This document shows, in pieces, positions 45,391 through 53,776 of a stretch of DNA of 64,000 bases. The stretch spans positions 62,001-126,000 of the forward strand of contig CANMFO010000008.1 of assembly GCA_947497245.1 (NCBI GenBank). Direction: 5' to 3'. Within the stretch, counting starts at the first letter, position 1. Each line of letters begins with the position of its first letter. Source of the DNA: an uncultured Flavobacteriaceae bacterium (GTDB lineage: Bacteria > Bacteroidota > Bacteroidia > Flavobacteriales > Flavobacteriaceae). The translations under genes and the position numbers were made by a program. The notes beneath the pieces are model-generated. The model was not told the origin of the DNA. It did no database searches and saw only the letters and a program-made list of their open reading frames with translations.

Positions 45391-46044
45391 TTAGACTTCG
45401 AGCCTTTTCAGTTCGTGATAGTTCTTTTTCAATTTCCGCAACAGGAGGCCATAGAGCAAAAAGTAGACCGCCCCTATTACCAGGGTCATCAGTACGCCCA
45501 GGATTCCCACGGCGACCATCAGGCTCATCTTTAACCTTTCAGGAGCGATGTCGTCCTTGCCATTTTGGGCCATTTCCTCCATTAGGGGCATGAAATCGTT
45601 GTTCTGGTAAATTCCCAGTAAGACCATCATTACGGTGACCAAAATCATGGAAAGGGAAAAGACGACGTAGTACTTCACCGTCCGGCGGGTCTTTATGATC
45701 TTACGCATCAAACTTTTGGCATCATCCAAAACGGATATTTCCCGGTACCGCTTATAAAACAAGTAGATGAAATAGGCCAGGACCGCATAGTAGAAGATCG
45801 AAACCCTCAGGTAGTAGCGGTTAAAGGCCGTGTTTTCATAAATGCTCAGCCCGTCGCGCATGGAAGGTAACAGGTACAACAAATTGGGAAGTATGATTTC
45901 CAGAATACTGATGATCAATATCCACTTAACAATGGAAGAAGATTTCTTCCAAAGCATGTTATGGATTTCGTCATAGGACAGTTTGGGATGCTGATCGTCC
46001 CGTTTTTGCCAATCTTTTTTAAGTAGTTCCAGTTCGTCCATCAT
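45391..46044 (-). CDS. Four-helix membrane protein, putative sigma-factor partner
   Basis: The 217-residue protein has an N-terminal cytosolic segment (ELLKKDWQKRDDQHPKLSYDEIHNMLWKKS), then four membrane helices at about 38-60, 78-98, 124-146 and 176-205. No anti-sigma zinc motif HxxxCxxC is present. It starts 6 bp after the ECF sigma gene, so it is cotranscribed and is likely to act as its membrane-bound regulator. The mechanism would differ from the FecR type. The function is inferred from position only. Confidence 0.65.
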   Translation of the reverse strand: MMDELELLKKDWQKRDDQHPKLSYDEIHNMLWKKSSSIVKWILIISILEIILPNLLYLLPSMRDGLSIYENTAFNRYYLRVSIFYYAVLAYFIYLFYKRYREISVLDDAKSLMRKIIKTRRTVKYYVVFSLSMILVTVMMVLLGIYQNNDFMPLMEEMAQNGKDDIAPERLKMSLMVAVGILGVLMTLVIGAVYFLLYGLLLRKLKKNYHELKRLEV

Positions 46045-46050
46045 TATTGA

Positions 46051-46545
46051 CTATGGATTTAGTATGGTTCTTAATTTTGTCTTGATGCGGTTCATTTTCA
46101 CCCGGGCATTTACCTCACTGATCCCTAGGGTCTCCGATATTTCCGCATAGTCCTTGTCCTCTAGGTACAAAAAGACCAGGGCCTTGTCAATATCCCCCAA
46201 TTGCTTTACCGCATTGTACATCAGCTTTAGCTGCTGTTCCTCGGTCTCATCGTATTCGTCGGCTTTAATTTTAAAAATTACCGATTCATAGTCCTGCGTC
46301 TGGATGCTCCTTTTCGATTTTCGGTACAAAGTAATGGCCGTGTTCAATGCGACACGGTACATCCAAGTACTGAATTTACTTTCGCTGCGAAACTTGGGGT
46401 AGGCTTTCCATAACTGTATGGTGATCTCCTGAAAAAGGTCGTTGTGCGCCTCCCTGTTGTTCGTGTACAGCGTACACACCTTGTGAACAATGTTTTGGTT
46501 GTTCTCAAGTTCTGTCACAAATTGATGCTCCAGTTCTTTGTTCAC
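46051..46545 (-). CDS. ECF-family RNA polymerase sigma factor
   Basis: The 164-residue sigma-70 factor has regions 2 and 4 only. Region 2 includes HNDLFQEITIQLWKAYPKFR and FSTWMYRVALNTAI; region 4 has a helix-turn-helix at DYAEISETLGISEVNARVKM. It resembles flavobacterial ECF factors that pair with a membrane protein downstream, here the four-helix protein. It is divergent from NDH-2 with a 231-bp gap. Target promoters cannot be named. Confidence 0.93.
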   Translation of the reverse strand: MNKELEHQFVTELENNQNIVHKVCTLYTNNREAHNDLFQEITIQLWKAYPKFRSESKFSTWMYRVALNTAITLYRKSKRSIQTQDYESVIFKIKADEYDETEEQQLKLMYNAVKQLGDIDKALVFLYLEDKDYAEISETLGISEVNARVKMNRIKTKLRTILNP

Positions 46546-46741
46546 GTATGGGTTGGTAAGTGTTTTTAGGTTAGTATACCGTTAGATGCATTTGTTACGA
46601 TCGAAATGAAAAATTAAAGTTCGGGAATCATGGATAAAAATCCTACCCTTGGGCCCAAAACCGGCGGAAAGGTTTTTGAAACGGATATTTGAATTGGTTT
46701 TTAAATAGTACGAAAACCCGTATTCTTCTGGTGTGATGCGC

Positions 46742-46749
46742 TAGCTTTG
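46742..46749 (+). promoter_or_regulatory. -7 element TAGCTTTG for NDH-2
   Basis: TAGCTTTG matches TAnnTTTG and lies 27 bp before the ATG at 46777. No TTG was found at the normal distance upstream. Confidence 0.4.
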
Positions 46750-46776
46750 TTTAATTTTGGAACATAATTATATACT

Positions 46777-48066
46777 ATGAACATTCCCAAATCCAGCTAT
46801 CCGAGGATCGTGATCATCGGGGGCGGTTTCGGCGGTATTTCACTCGCTAAAAAACTCAGTAAAAAAGAAGTTCAGGTAGTCCTTTTGGACAAGCACAACT
46901 ATCACACCTTCCAACCCTTGTTGTACCAGGTTTCAACAGGAGGGCTGGAGCCCGACTCCATTGCCTATCCAATTCGCAAAGTATTGAAGGATTACCCCAA
47001 TTTTTATTTTAGGCTGGCGCATGTCGAGAAGGTCGATGCGGACCAAAAGCGGCTGCAAACCGATATAGGCCCTCTTGCCTATGATCACTTGGTCCTGGCC
47101 ACGGGTTCCGAGACCAATTTTTTTGGCAATGCCGAAATTGAACGGAACGGCATGGCGATGAAATCCATTCCGCAATCCCTGAACCTCCGCAGCTTGATCC
47201 TGGAGAATTTTGAGCAAGCACTTTTGACCGATGACCTACACGAACGTGACGCCTTGATGAACTTTGTGATTGTCGGCGGAGGGCCTACGGGAGTGGAATT
47301 GGCAGGGGCCTTGGCGGAGATTAAAAAGGGGATTCTGCCGAAAGATTACCCCGATCTCGACACGCGCCGGGCACAGATCAACCTGGTGCAGGCCAGTGAC
47401 CGCATCCTCCAAGAAATGAGTACGAACGCTTCAAAAAAGGCAGAAGATTTTCTGGAAGGCCTAGGGGTACAGATCTGGAAAAATATCAGGGTTACGGGCT
47501 ATGATGGAAAGCGGGTGAGTACCCAGACCGACCTTACCTTCGAATCGGCCGCCCTGATATGGGCCGCGGGGGTGAAGGCAGCGCTCGTGAATGGCTTGGA
47601 GGCGAAAGAACTTTTGGTTCAGGGAAGGCTCAAGGTCAACGAATTTAACCAACTGGAGGGCCATCCCGATATTTTTGCCATAGGTGATGTGGCCTGTATG
47701 GTCTCGGAAGGCTCACCGCACGGCCACCCCATGATGGCCCAGCCCGCGATACAGCAAGGGAAAAACCTTGGAGAGAACCTCGTACGCCTATTGGATGGAA
47801 AACCGTTAAGACCATTTACCTACCACGACAAGGGAAGCATGGCCACTGTAGGCCGGAACAAGGCAGTCGTTGACCTGCCCAAGTTTAGGTTTCAAGGTGT
47901 GTTCGCCTGGTTCGTTTGGATGTTTGTGCACCTTTTTTTCCTGATCGGGTTCAGGAACCGGGTAGTGGTATTTGTCAACTGGGTCTACAACTATGTCCGT
48001 TTTGATCGGGAAGCACGGTTGATCATCAGGCCCTTTAAGAAGGACTATAGTGCTTTTAAGCGCTAG
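46777..48066 (+). CDS. Type II NADH:quinone oxidoreductase
   Basis: The 429-residue flavoprotein oxidises NADH and reduces menaquinone without pumping protons. It has two Rossmann motifs: FAD-binding IVIIGGGFGGISLAKKL at the N-terminus and NADH-binding VIVGGGPTGVELAGALAE at about residue 165. The segment FAIGDVACM binds the FAD tail. A C-terminal hydrophobic part (GVFAWFVWMFVHLFFLIGF) attaches the enzyme to the membrane, as in NDH-2. Its stop codon overlaps the stop of the convergent glucosidase in CTAG. Confidence 0.93.
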   Translation: MNIPKSSYPRIVIIGGGFGGISLAKKLSKKEVQVVLLDKHNYHTFQPLLYQVSTGGLEPDSIAYPIRKVLKDYPNFYFRLAHVEKVDADQKRLQTDIGPLAYDHLVLATGSETNFFGNAEIERNGMAMKSIPQSLNLRSLILENFEQALLTDDLHERDALMNFVIVGGGPTGVELAGALAEIKKGILPKDYPDLDTRRAQINLVQASDRILQEMSTNASKKAEDFLEGLGVQIWKNIRVTGYDGKRVSTQTDLTFESAALIWAAGVKAALVNGLEAKELLVQGRLKVNEFNQLEGHPDIFAIGDVACMVSEGSPHGHPMMAQPAIQQGKNLGENLVRLLDGKPLRPFTYHDKGSMATVGRNKAVVDLPKFRFQGVFAWFVWMFVHLFFLIGFRNRVVVFVNWVYNYVRFDREARLIIRPFKKDYSAFKR

Positions 48067-49763
48067 CGAAGTACATAAACGCAGGCTTGATAGGGCATCA
48101 GTTCGAATACGTTTCCCCCGGTATGTGCCCTATGGCCGTCGTTTGAAATGAGCAGGTCCGCCCGGTCAAATTCAATTTCCCCGAGCACAATGGTCGACTT
48201 TTTATCCGTAAAACCCAATATCACCAGATACCGTTCCCGATCCAGGGTACGGGTATAGGCGTAAATATCCTCATTATTTTGCTGCAGCAGGCGGTAAGAT
48301 CCGTAGATCAGCCCAAGATGTTGCTTGCGAATATGGACCATTTTCCTGAAATGGTTCAACACCGAATTCGGATCGTTTTCCTGAGAGGCCACATTGATAC
48401 CGTTGGTATGGTTCCCATTGACCCGAAGCCAGGGCCGTTGCTTAGAAAATCCCGCATTTTTACTGCCATCCCATTGCATGGGTGTCCGGGCATTGTCCCG
48501 GCTGGCATCCTTTTCGTTCAAAAGGAAGGCCTCCAAATCCCCTCCTTCCCTTTTAAGGGTTTGGTACCGGTTCAGGGTGTTGATGTCGCGGTACTCCGAA
48601 ATACGGTCAAATTCAATGTTCGTCATCCCAATCTCTTCCCCGTAATAAAAGTACGGCGTACCCCGCATGGTCAGTAAAAAGGTCTGCAACATGGTGGCTG
48701 AATGATGCCAGTTTGCCTCCGAATCGTCGCCCCATCGGCTGACGCTCCTCGGAAAATCGTGGTTGTTCAGGAACATACTGCCCCAGCCTTTTTGCGCAAA
48801 GGCGGCATCCCAGTCGCTATGTATTTTTTTGAACTCGCTGAGTTTCCACTTATCCTTCCGCATCAAGAAGACCTCTTTTTCCTCACGATCCAAGGCCATA
48901 AGGTCAAAGTGGAAGAACATATTGAGTTCCTTACGGTCCTCATCCACAAAATCCAGTGCCTTGTCCAGGCCAATACCGGGCGCTTCGCCAACGGTCATGA
49001 CGTCATAGCGGTCCAATACTTCCGTATGCATTTCATGCAGGTATTCATGTAGTTTTGGGCCATTGGAGTAGAAGGAGACAAAATCACCTTCATATTCACT
49101 TGGAAGTTCGGGATAATCCGTGTCCTTCGAAATAAAGGAGATGACGTCCATTCGGAAGCCATCGACTCCCTTGTCGAACCAAAACTTCATGATATCGTAC
49201 ACCTCCTTGCGCACTTTGGGATTCTCCCATTTCAGATCGGGCTGTTTTTCCGAAAAGCTATGTAGGTAGTAGGCATCGGTCCGTTCGTCATAATTCCAGG
49301 CGTCGCCCTCCACATCAAAATAACTCCAGCGTTTAGGGGGTGTCCCCTTTTCGGCAGGCCACCAGTGGTAATAGTCCCTATAGGCGCTGTTTCTGGACTT
49401 TCGTGATTCCAAGAACCAATTGTGCTCATCACTGCTGTGGTTTACCACCAAATCCATGACCAATTTCAATCCCCGCTCCCGTATCCCGGCAAGCAGCAGG
49501 TCAAAGTCCTCCATGGTTCCAAATTCGGGCATGATGCCACGATAGTCCGCTATGTCGTATCCGTTGTCATCATTGGGGGAGGCATAGACCGGATTCAGCC
49601 AAATGATATCGATTCCCAGACTTTTGATATAATCCAGTCGTTCGACGATTCCCCGTAGATCGCCAATGCCGTTGCCCGTACTATCCTGAAAACTTCTGGG
49701 ATAGATTTGGTAGACAACCCCTTCTTTCCACCATTTGCGGTTCGTTACGCGGTGCATAGTCAA
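48063..49763 (-). CDS. GH13 alpha-glucosidase (oligo-1,6-glucosidase-like)
   Basis: The 566-residue enzyme has the (beta/alpha)8 barrel of family GH13, probably subfamily 31. The barrel opens with KEGVVYQIYPRSFQDSTGNG. Catalytic residues are the nucleophile Asp in DGFRMDVIS, the acid Glu in MTVGEAPG and the transition-state Asp in FLNNHDFPRSV. There is no signal peptide, so it should act in the cytosol on imported malto- or isomalto-oligosaccharides. No transporter or SusC/D pair lies nearby. The start may be 49757, two codons later (MHRVTNRKWW). Confidence 0.93.
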   Translation of the reverse strand: MTMHRVTNRKWWKEGVVYQIYPRSFQDSTGNGIGDLRGIVERLDYIKSLGIDIIWLNPVYASPNDDNGYDIADYRGIMPEFGTMEDFDLLLAGIRERGLKLVMDLVVNHSSDEHNWFLESRKSRNSAYRDYYHWWPAEKGTPPKRWSYFDVEGDAWNYDERTDAYYLHSFSEKQPDLKWENPKVRKEVYDIMKFWFDKGVDGFRMDVISFISKDTDYPELPSEYEGDFVSFYSNGPKLHEYLHEMHTEVLDRYDVMTVGEAPGIGLDKALDFVDEDRKELNMFFHFDLMALDREEKEVFLMRKDKWKLSEFKKIHSDWDAAFAQKGWGSMFLNNHDFPRSVSRWGDDSEANWHHSATMLQTFLLTMRGTPYFYYGEEIGMTNIEFDRISEYRDINTLNRYQTLKREGGDLEAFLLNEKDASRDNARTPMQWDGSKNAGFSKQRPWLRVNGNHTNGINVASQENDPNSVLNHFRKMVHIRKQHLGLIYGSYRLLQQNNEDIYAYTRTLDRERYLVILGFTDKKSTIVLGEIEFDRADLLISNDGHRAHTGGNVFELMPYQACVYVLR

Positions 49764-49988
49764 GAATTAGGCGCTAAATATATCAATTCCAAGAGGAAGA
49801 AAACAGCTTTTGGAAGCTTTAAGACTACTACAACGATTGCGTTTGGCGAATTTTTCCGCCTTCGCCTCAAAACTTCCATCAAGGACCGGTTCCCTTGGGG
49901 TCTTGGGTGGTTTCAGAGCGTTAAATTTTTGATAAGGGAGCAAGTGGGGTTGCCTGTTTCGGCTATCTTAGTGATACGAATTGCACCA

Positions 49989-50477
49989 ATGTTGAAAACC
50001 CCTTGCTTTCTGTACATTTTTTTATTGGCCGTTCAATTGAGCGGACAGGAACCCCCTCCGGTCGATCAAGTGGGACAACGGGGCGGGATCGAGGATTTTG
50101 CCTATCCCACCTTTTTGAATGGTGAGGTACATGCCAACTTTCTTGTTGGGTATCAAATGGATCCCAAATTCCTGGCCCAGCTACAGGGGTTTTATGACAC
50201 CTATATCTTGAAGGATGTCTTCCAAGTGCCCCTTACCGCCAAATGGTACGTTTCGGATGGACTGTACCTTTATTCCGGGGTCCAAATGGAAATGGAGCGT
50301 GAAAAGTACGGGAGAGAAACCACCAAGCCCCGATTTCAGGTGGTCAACGGTGTGGGTTATGAGGTCGATGCCAATTTTACCCTGGAAGCCAAACATGATC
50401 TGCAGTTCAACAAGGGCAATCTGGGCACATATGGATCTCCAAATATGTTTTCCCTAAGTGGAAAGTACAAGTTTTAG
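49989..50477 (+). CDS. Small outer-membrane beta-barrel protein
   Basis: About 162 residues from the start at 49989, which opens the signal peptide MLKTPCFLYIFLLAVQLSGQ. The frame continues upstream to 49707 over the glucosidase 5' region and is not used. Alternating strands such as AKWYVSDGLYLYSGVQMEME and a last strand FSLSGKYKF ending in aromatic Phe suggest an eight-stranded outer-membrane barrel. No family beyond 'outer-membrane beta-barrel' is recognised. Confidence 0.72.
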   Translation: MLKTPCFLYIFLLAVQLSGQEPPPVDQVGQRGGIEDFAYPTFLNGEVHANFLVGYQMDPKFLAQLQGFYDTYILKDVFQVPLTAKWYVSDGLYLYSGVQMEMEREKYGRETTKPRFQVVNGVGYEVDANFTLEAKHDLQFNKGNLGTYGSPNMFSLSGKYKF

Positions 50478-50508
50478 GGCGTGGGCCCGCCCGCACTGGT
50501 GGGATGAA

Positions 50509-51405
50509 TTATTTTCTGGGGTGAAACCTGTTCATCACTTCCGACAAGTGGGTCCGATCGACATGCATGTACACTTCGGTGGTCGTGATGCTCTCATGGC
50601 CCAGCATTTGTTGTATGGCCCTAAGGTCTGCACCGTTTTCCAGCAAGTGGGTGGCAAAGGAATGTCGAAAGGTATGTGGGCTGATGTTTTTCTTCAGGCC
50701 CAAGGTTTCCGCCAATCGCTTTATTATGACAAAGACCATGGCCCGGGTCAGGCGTTTTCCCCTGCGGTTCAGGAAAAGGACATCCTCTGAACCTTTCTGT
50801 ATTTTCAGCTGAACCCGAACCTCTTTCCGGTATATATCGATGTATTTTTTGTTCACCCCGCTGATGGGCACAAATCGCTGTTTGTCGCCCTTTCCCGTTA
50901 CCTTGATAAAATCCTCCTCAAAGTACAGATCGGACAGTTGTAGGTTGATGAGTTCCGATACCCTGAGGCCACAGCCATACAAGGTCTCCAACATGGCACG
51001 GTTTCGTTCGCCCTCCGGTTTGGAAAGATCGATGGCCCTGATGATATCGTTGATTTCAGATACCGAAAGTGTATCCGGAAGTTTGCGGCCTATTTTGGGC
51101 GATTCGATCAAATCCATCGGGTTATCGGTCCTGTGGTCCTCAAAAACCAAATAGTTGAAAAAACTTTTCAAACCGGAAATCAAACGGGCCTGTGAACGCG
51201 CATTTAGGGTCTGGGCCACTTCATAGATGAACCGCTGCACCGTTTCCTTGCCGATGTCTATAGGGGTATCGGTCAGTTGGTGTGCTTCCAGGAACAGTAT
51301 CAATTTCGCTATGTCGTATGTATAATTTGAAATGGAATTGCCCGACAGTCCCCGCTCGATTTTGAGGTAATGTTGGTAATCCCGGACCGCTTGTTGCCAT
51401 TTCAT
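50509..51405 (-). CDS. xerD: Site-specific tyrosine recombinase XerD
   Basis: The 298-residue recombinase is of XerC/D type and resolves chromosome dimers at dif. The SAM-like N-terminal DNA-binding domain covers residues 1-90. Catalytic residues are Arg in GCGLRVSEL, Lys in GKGDKQR, His and Arg in HTFRHSFATHLLENG, His in LGHESITTTE and Tyr in EVYMHV. Full-length and intact, it is not associated with a mobile element. No dif-like site was identified in this window. A TACCTTTA -7-like box lies just upstream of the start. Confidence 0.93.
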   Translation of the reverse strand: MKWQQAVRDYQHYLKIERGLSGNSISNYTYDIAKLILFLEAHQLTDTPIDIGKETVQRFIYEVAQTLNARSQARLISGLKSFFNYLVFEDHRTDNPMDLIESPKIGRKLPDTLSVSEINDIIRAIDLSKPEGERNRAMLETLYGCGLRVSELINLQLSDLYFEEDFIKVTGKGDKQRFVPISGVNKKYIDIYRKEVRVQLKIQKGSEDVLFLNRRGKRLTRAMVFVIIKRLAETLGLKKNISPHTFRHSFATHLLENGADLRAIQQMLGHESITTTEVYMHVDRTHLSEVMNRFHPRK

Positions 51406-51478
51406 GTCCTAAAGGTAAGGCATAGCAATGTTTTTTCGATAAACTGTCTTTTCGATGAAATACCGCTTCCCGTTCGCG

Positions 51479-51505
51479 TTGGAAGGTCAGAGTTTTTTAT
51501 CTTTG
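51479..51505 (+). promoter_or_regulatory. Promoter ahead of the porin-like gene
   Basis: TTG at 51479-51481, a 16-bp spacer and TATCTTTG at 51498-51505 fit the Bacteroidota promoter closely. Transcription would start about 51511, giving a leader of about 200 nt before the ATG at 51715. The 309-bp gap 51406-51714 holds this promoter, an 18-codon ORF at 51521-51577 and no other recognisable feature. Confidence 0.55.
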
Positions 51506-51520
51506 ACCCGACGGAAATAG

Positions 51521-51577
51521 ATGTCATCGAAATTGGAAATACTTGAAGAAATGTATGGTATTCATGCCGGGTTTTGA
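51521..51577 (+). CDS. Possible 18-codon leader ORF
   Basis: ATG to TGA encodes MSSKLEILEEMYGIHAGF, about 10 nt after the predicted transcript start. Its stop overlaps an ATG (TGATG) that opens the frame continuing into the porin-like gene. It may be a regulatory leader peptide or chance. Confidence 0.25.
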   Translation: MSSKLEILEEMYGIHAGF

Positions 51578-51714
51578 TGAAGAAGAGCCCTTTTTTGAAG
51601 GAAAAGTCATTTGTTGGGATATCTCGCTGTTTCCTTGACAGCGCATCGGTGACAATTGGTTTTCTTCACCGTTTCAATATGCGGTCCATTGTTGAAAACT
51701 TAAAACGCCCCAAT

Positions 51715-52284
51715 ATGAAAAAAGTACTCATTGCTACGGCATTTGCCCTATTAGGAATCCAATTTTCCTTGGCCCAGGTGGTTCAGGGGACCCACTCGAC
51801 GACCAGTGGTGGCGATCTGCGATTTGGGGCGAAGGTGGGTTTTCTGGGTTCGGATCTTTTTGGCGATGGAATTGTGGACAATACGCCCCTCCCCGGATTT
51901 CAGTTTGGCGGAGCTGTGGAAATGCCGTTAACCGACGAACTGTACTTTGCCCCCGAGCTGTTGATCTCCTTCCAGGGCACTGGTAGCGTAGGGGACAATA
52001 TTCGATTGGGATATCTTAACTTTCCGTTAATGGGCAAGTACCACATTACCGAAGAATTTGCAGCAGAGTTCGGGCCACAATTGGGATTCCTGTTTTCCGA
52101 CAATCTGGATGACTTCAATCTTGAAGCGAACCCGATCGATTTGGGACTGGGAATAGGGGGTGGTTATCGAATGGATGATCATCTGTATTTCCAGTTGCGC
52201 TTCAACATGGGGTTTCTTAAGGTCATCAAAAATGTAAAGGCCCATAATGCCGCACTGCAGCTTGGGGGCATTTATTATTTTTAG
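51715..52284 (+). CDS. Porin family outer-membrane beta-barrel protein
   Basis: The 189-residue protein from ATG 51715 has signal peptide MKKVLIATAFALLGIQFSLAQ. The remaining strands match OMP_b-brl_2 proteins: RFGAKVGFLGSDLFGDG, YFAPELLISFQGTG, LNFPLMGKYHITEEFAAEFG and a C-terminal strand LQLGGIYYF. It is expected to form an eight-stranded outer-membrane barrel. In-frame codons upstream (from 51577) add 46 residues without signal features and are not favoured. Substrate or role is unknown. A paralogue-like barrel follows at 52480. Confidence 0.85.
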   Translation: MKKVLIATAFALLGIQFSLAQVVQGTHSTTSGGDLRFGAKVGFLGSDLFGDGIVDNTPLPGFQFGGAVEMPLTDELYFAPELLISFQGTGSVGDNIRLGYLNFPLMGKYHITEEFAAEFGPQLGFLFSDNLDDFNLEANPIDLGLGIGGGYRMDDHLYFQLRFNMGFLKVIKNVKAHNAALQLGGIYYF

Positions 52285-52443
52285 GCCATGTTCGGCGTAG
52301 AACGTATTGGAACAGTACCGCTTGGTGCTGTTTTTTGTTGATAAACCCGTTCGGTTTTTCCCAAAAAATGAAACACAATTGGCTTCCCACAACCATTTTG
52401 GGCCGTTTGGCAACAAAAATATGGGCTTTTTGGGCGAACCTTC

Positions 52444-52451
52444 TAGTTTTG
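52444..52451 (+). promoter_or_regulatory. -7 element TAGTTTTG for the second barrel gene
   Basis: TAGTTTTG matches TAnnTTTG and lies 28 bp before the ATG at 52480. The TTG at 52430-52432 is too near for a standard -33 box. Confidence 0.4.
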
Positions 52452-52479
52452 TTCTCCAAACCAACTAAAGTCATTACGG

Positions 52480-52977
52480 ATGAAAAGAGTACTTGTAACT
52501 TTGGCCCTTCTGCTTGTCGGGATGCAACTATCTGCCCAGCAAGGATTTAAAATTGGAATTCAAGGCGGTTTGCCCTTAGGTGATTTTAACGATAAGGTCG
52601 GCGTGGTCGTCGGATTGGATGTGGGATACATGTGGGCATTGGGGGAAGTGGTAGATCTTGGGATAACCGCCGGATACATACATGGGTTTCCCGAAAAGTT
52701 TAGGGCGGAAACGGTTCCTTCGGATCTGCCCAGCGTTCAGTTTTTGCCGGTTGCGGGATCGGTACGTATATGGCCATCGAATTCCTTTTCTTTTGGAGCG
52801 GATGCCGGTCAGGCCCTTGGTATAAGCGAAGACAACGATGGAGGGCTCTATTACAGGCCCATAATCGGATTTTTGTTAGGTGCCAGCACCGAACTGAACA
52901 TTTCGTACACCGGGGTGAACCTGGATGGAACATCCTGGACAACGGCAAATCTGGGCATTCTTTACACCATACAGTAG
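52480..52977 (+). CDS. Outer-membrane beta-barrel protein
   Basis: The 165-residue protein starts with signal peptide MKRVLVTLALLLVGMQLSAQ. Short Gly-rich strands follow (GFKIGIQGGLPLGDFND, VVVGLDVGYMWALG, ANLGILYTIQ). It is similar in size and style to the barrel gene at 51715 but not close in sequence, so duplication is possible and old. It ends at a strong terminator and has its own -7 element. The function is unknown. Confidence 0.8.
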   Translation: MKRVLVTLALLLVGMQLSAQQGFKIGIQGGLPLGDFNDKVGVVVGLDVGYMWALGEVVDLGITAGYIHGFPEKFRAETVPSDLPSVQFLPVAGSVRIWPSNSFSFGADAGQALGISEDNDGGLYYRPIIGFLLGASTELNISYTGVNLDGTSWTTANLGILYTIQ

Positions 52978-53001
52978 GGAAAGCCCACAGCAGTTCACAA
53001 G

Positions 53002-53025
53002 AGAGGGGCCCGCCCCTCTTTTTTT
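53002..53025 (+). terminator. Intrinsic terminator after outer-membrane gene
   Basis: A 7-bp stem AGAGGGG / CCCCTCT with a 4-nt loop is followed by seven T residues. It ends the transcript of the barrel gene and lies 27 bp before aroQ. Confidence 0.85.
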
Positions 53026-53052
53026 ATGGAAACAATTTGTTACTTTTATCCC

Positions 53053-53466
53053 ATGAAAATCATCATTATCAATGGACCCAACCTGAACCTTTTGGGCAAA
53101 CGCGAACCAGAGGTCTATGGAAACCAGACTTTCGAAGACTACTTTTCGAAACTACAGTTTAGGTTTAAGGAAGTGCAGTTGGAATATTTTCAATCGAACA
53201 TTGAAGGCGAGTTGATCGGCAAAATTCAAGAAGTGGGTTTTTCCTATGACGGCATTGTTTTGAACGCCGCTTCCTATACGCATACTTCGGTGGGCATTGG
53301 CGATGCGGTCAAGGCGGTTGGAACACCGGTGGTCGAGGTCCACATTTCCAACACCCATAAACGGGAGGATTTTCGACATGTCTCCTATATTTCCCCTGGG
53401 GCCAAAGGGGTAATCTTGGGCTTTGGCATGCAGAGCTACGATTTGGCGGTACAAAGTTTTTTGTGA
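53053..53466 (+). CDS. aroQ: Type II 3-dehydroquinate dehydratase
   Basis: AroQ catalyses the third step of the shikimate pathway, 3-dehydroquinate to 3-dehydroshikimate. About 137 residues from ATG 53053; the longer frame starts nine codons earlier over the promoter region. Family motifs are INGPNLNLLGKREPEVYG (with the catalytic Tyr), LNAASYTHTSVGIGDAV and VEVHISNTHKREDFRH. No other shikimate gene lies nearby. It ends 10 bp from the convergent DUF3817 gene. Confidence 0.96.
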   Translation: MKIIIINGPNLNLLGKREPEVYGNQTFEDYFSKLQFRFKEVQLEYFQSNIEGELIGKIQEVGFSYDGIVLNAASYTHTSVGIGDAVKAVGTPVVEVHISNTHKREDFRHVSYISPGAKGVILGFGMQSYDLAVQSFL

Positions 53467-53476
53467 ATTTTCGGAA

Positions 53477-53767
53477 TCAATCGACGGAAGCCGCTTGACC
53501 CAGATATTTTTTGTCCACATAAAAGGTGGCAAAGGGCAGGAGCGAGGCAAGGACCAAAATGAACATTCTTTTCAACCCCCATTTTCGTATAACACAAAGG
53601 ACCACGGCCAACACCACATAAACTATGAAGAGGCCACCATGCGCATAGCCCACGTACAGATTGGGTGTGGGCAGGTCTGCCAGATGTTTTAAGGGCATGG
53701 TCACGGCGAAGAGCGTTAGATACGAAATTCCTTCTAGTATGGCTATGATTCTGAACAATGGGAGCAT
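53477..53767 (-). CDS. DUF3817 small membrane protein
   Basis: The 96-residue protein has three membrane helices and the DUF3817 pattern: RIIAILEGISYLTLFAVTMP, then VGYAHGGLFIVYVVLAVVL, and a C-terminal RMFILVLASLLPFATFYVDK. Members occur widely in bacteria without known function. It lies 9 bp after the PepSY-associated gene in the lpd operon. Nothing else about its role can be inferred. Confidence 0.88.
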   Translation of the reverse strand: MLPLFRIIAILEGISYLTLFAVTMPLKHLADLPTPNLYVGYAHGGLFIVYVVLAVVLCVIRKWGLKRMFILVLASLLPFATFYVDKKYLGQAASVD

Positions 53768-53776
53768 AATCGTTGT

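Noticed and set aside
50509-51405. Integrase of an integrated element
   Set aside because: The recombinase is a standard XerD; no att-like duplication, tRNA or phage gene is adjacent.
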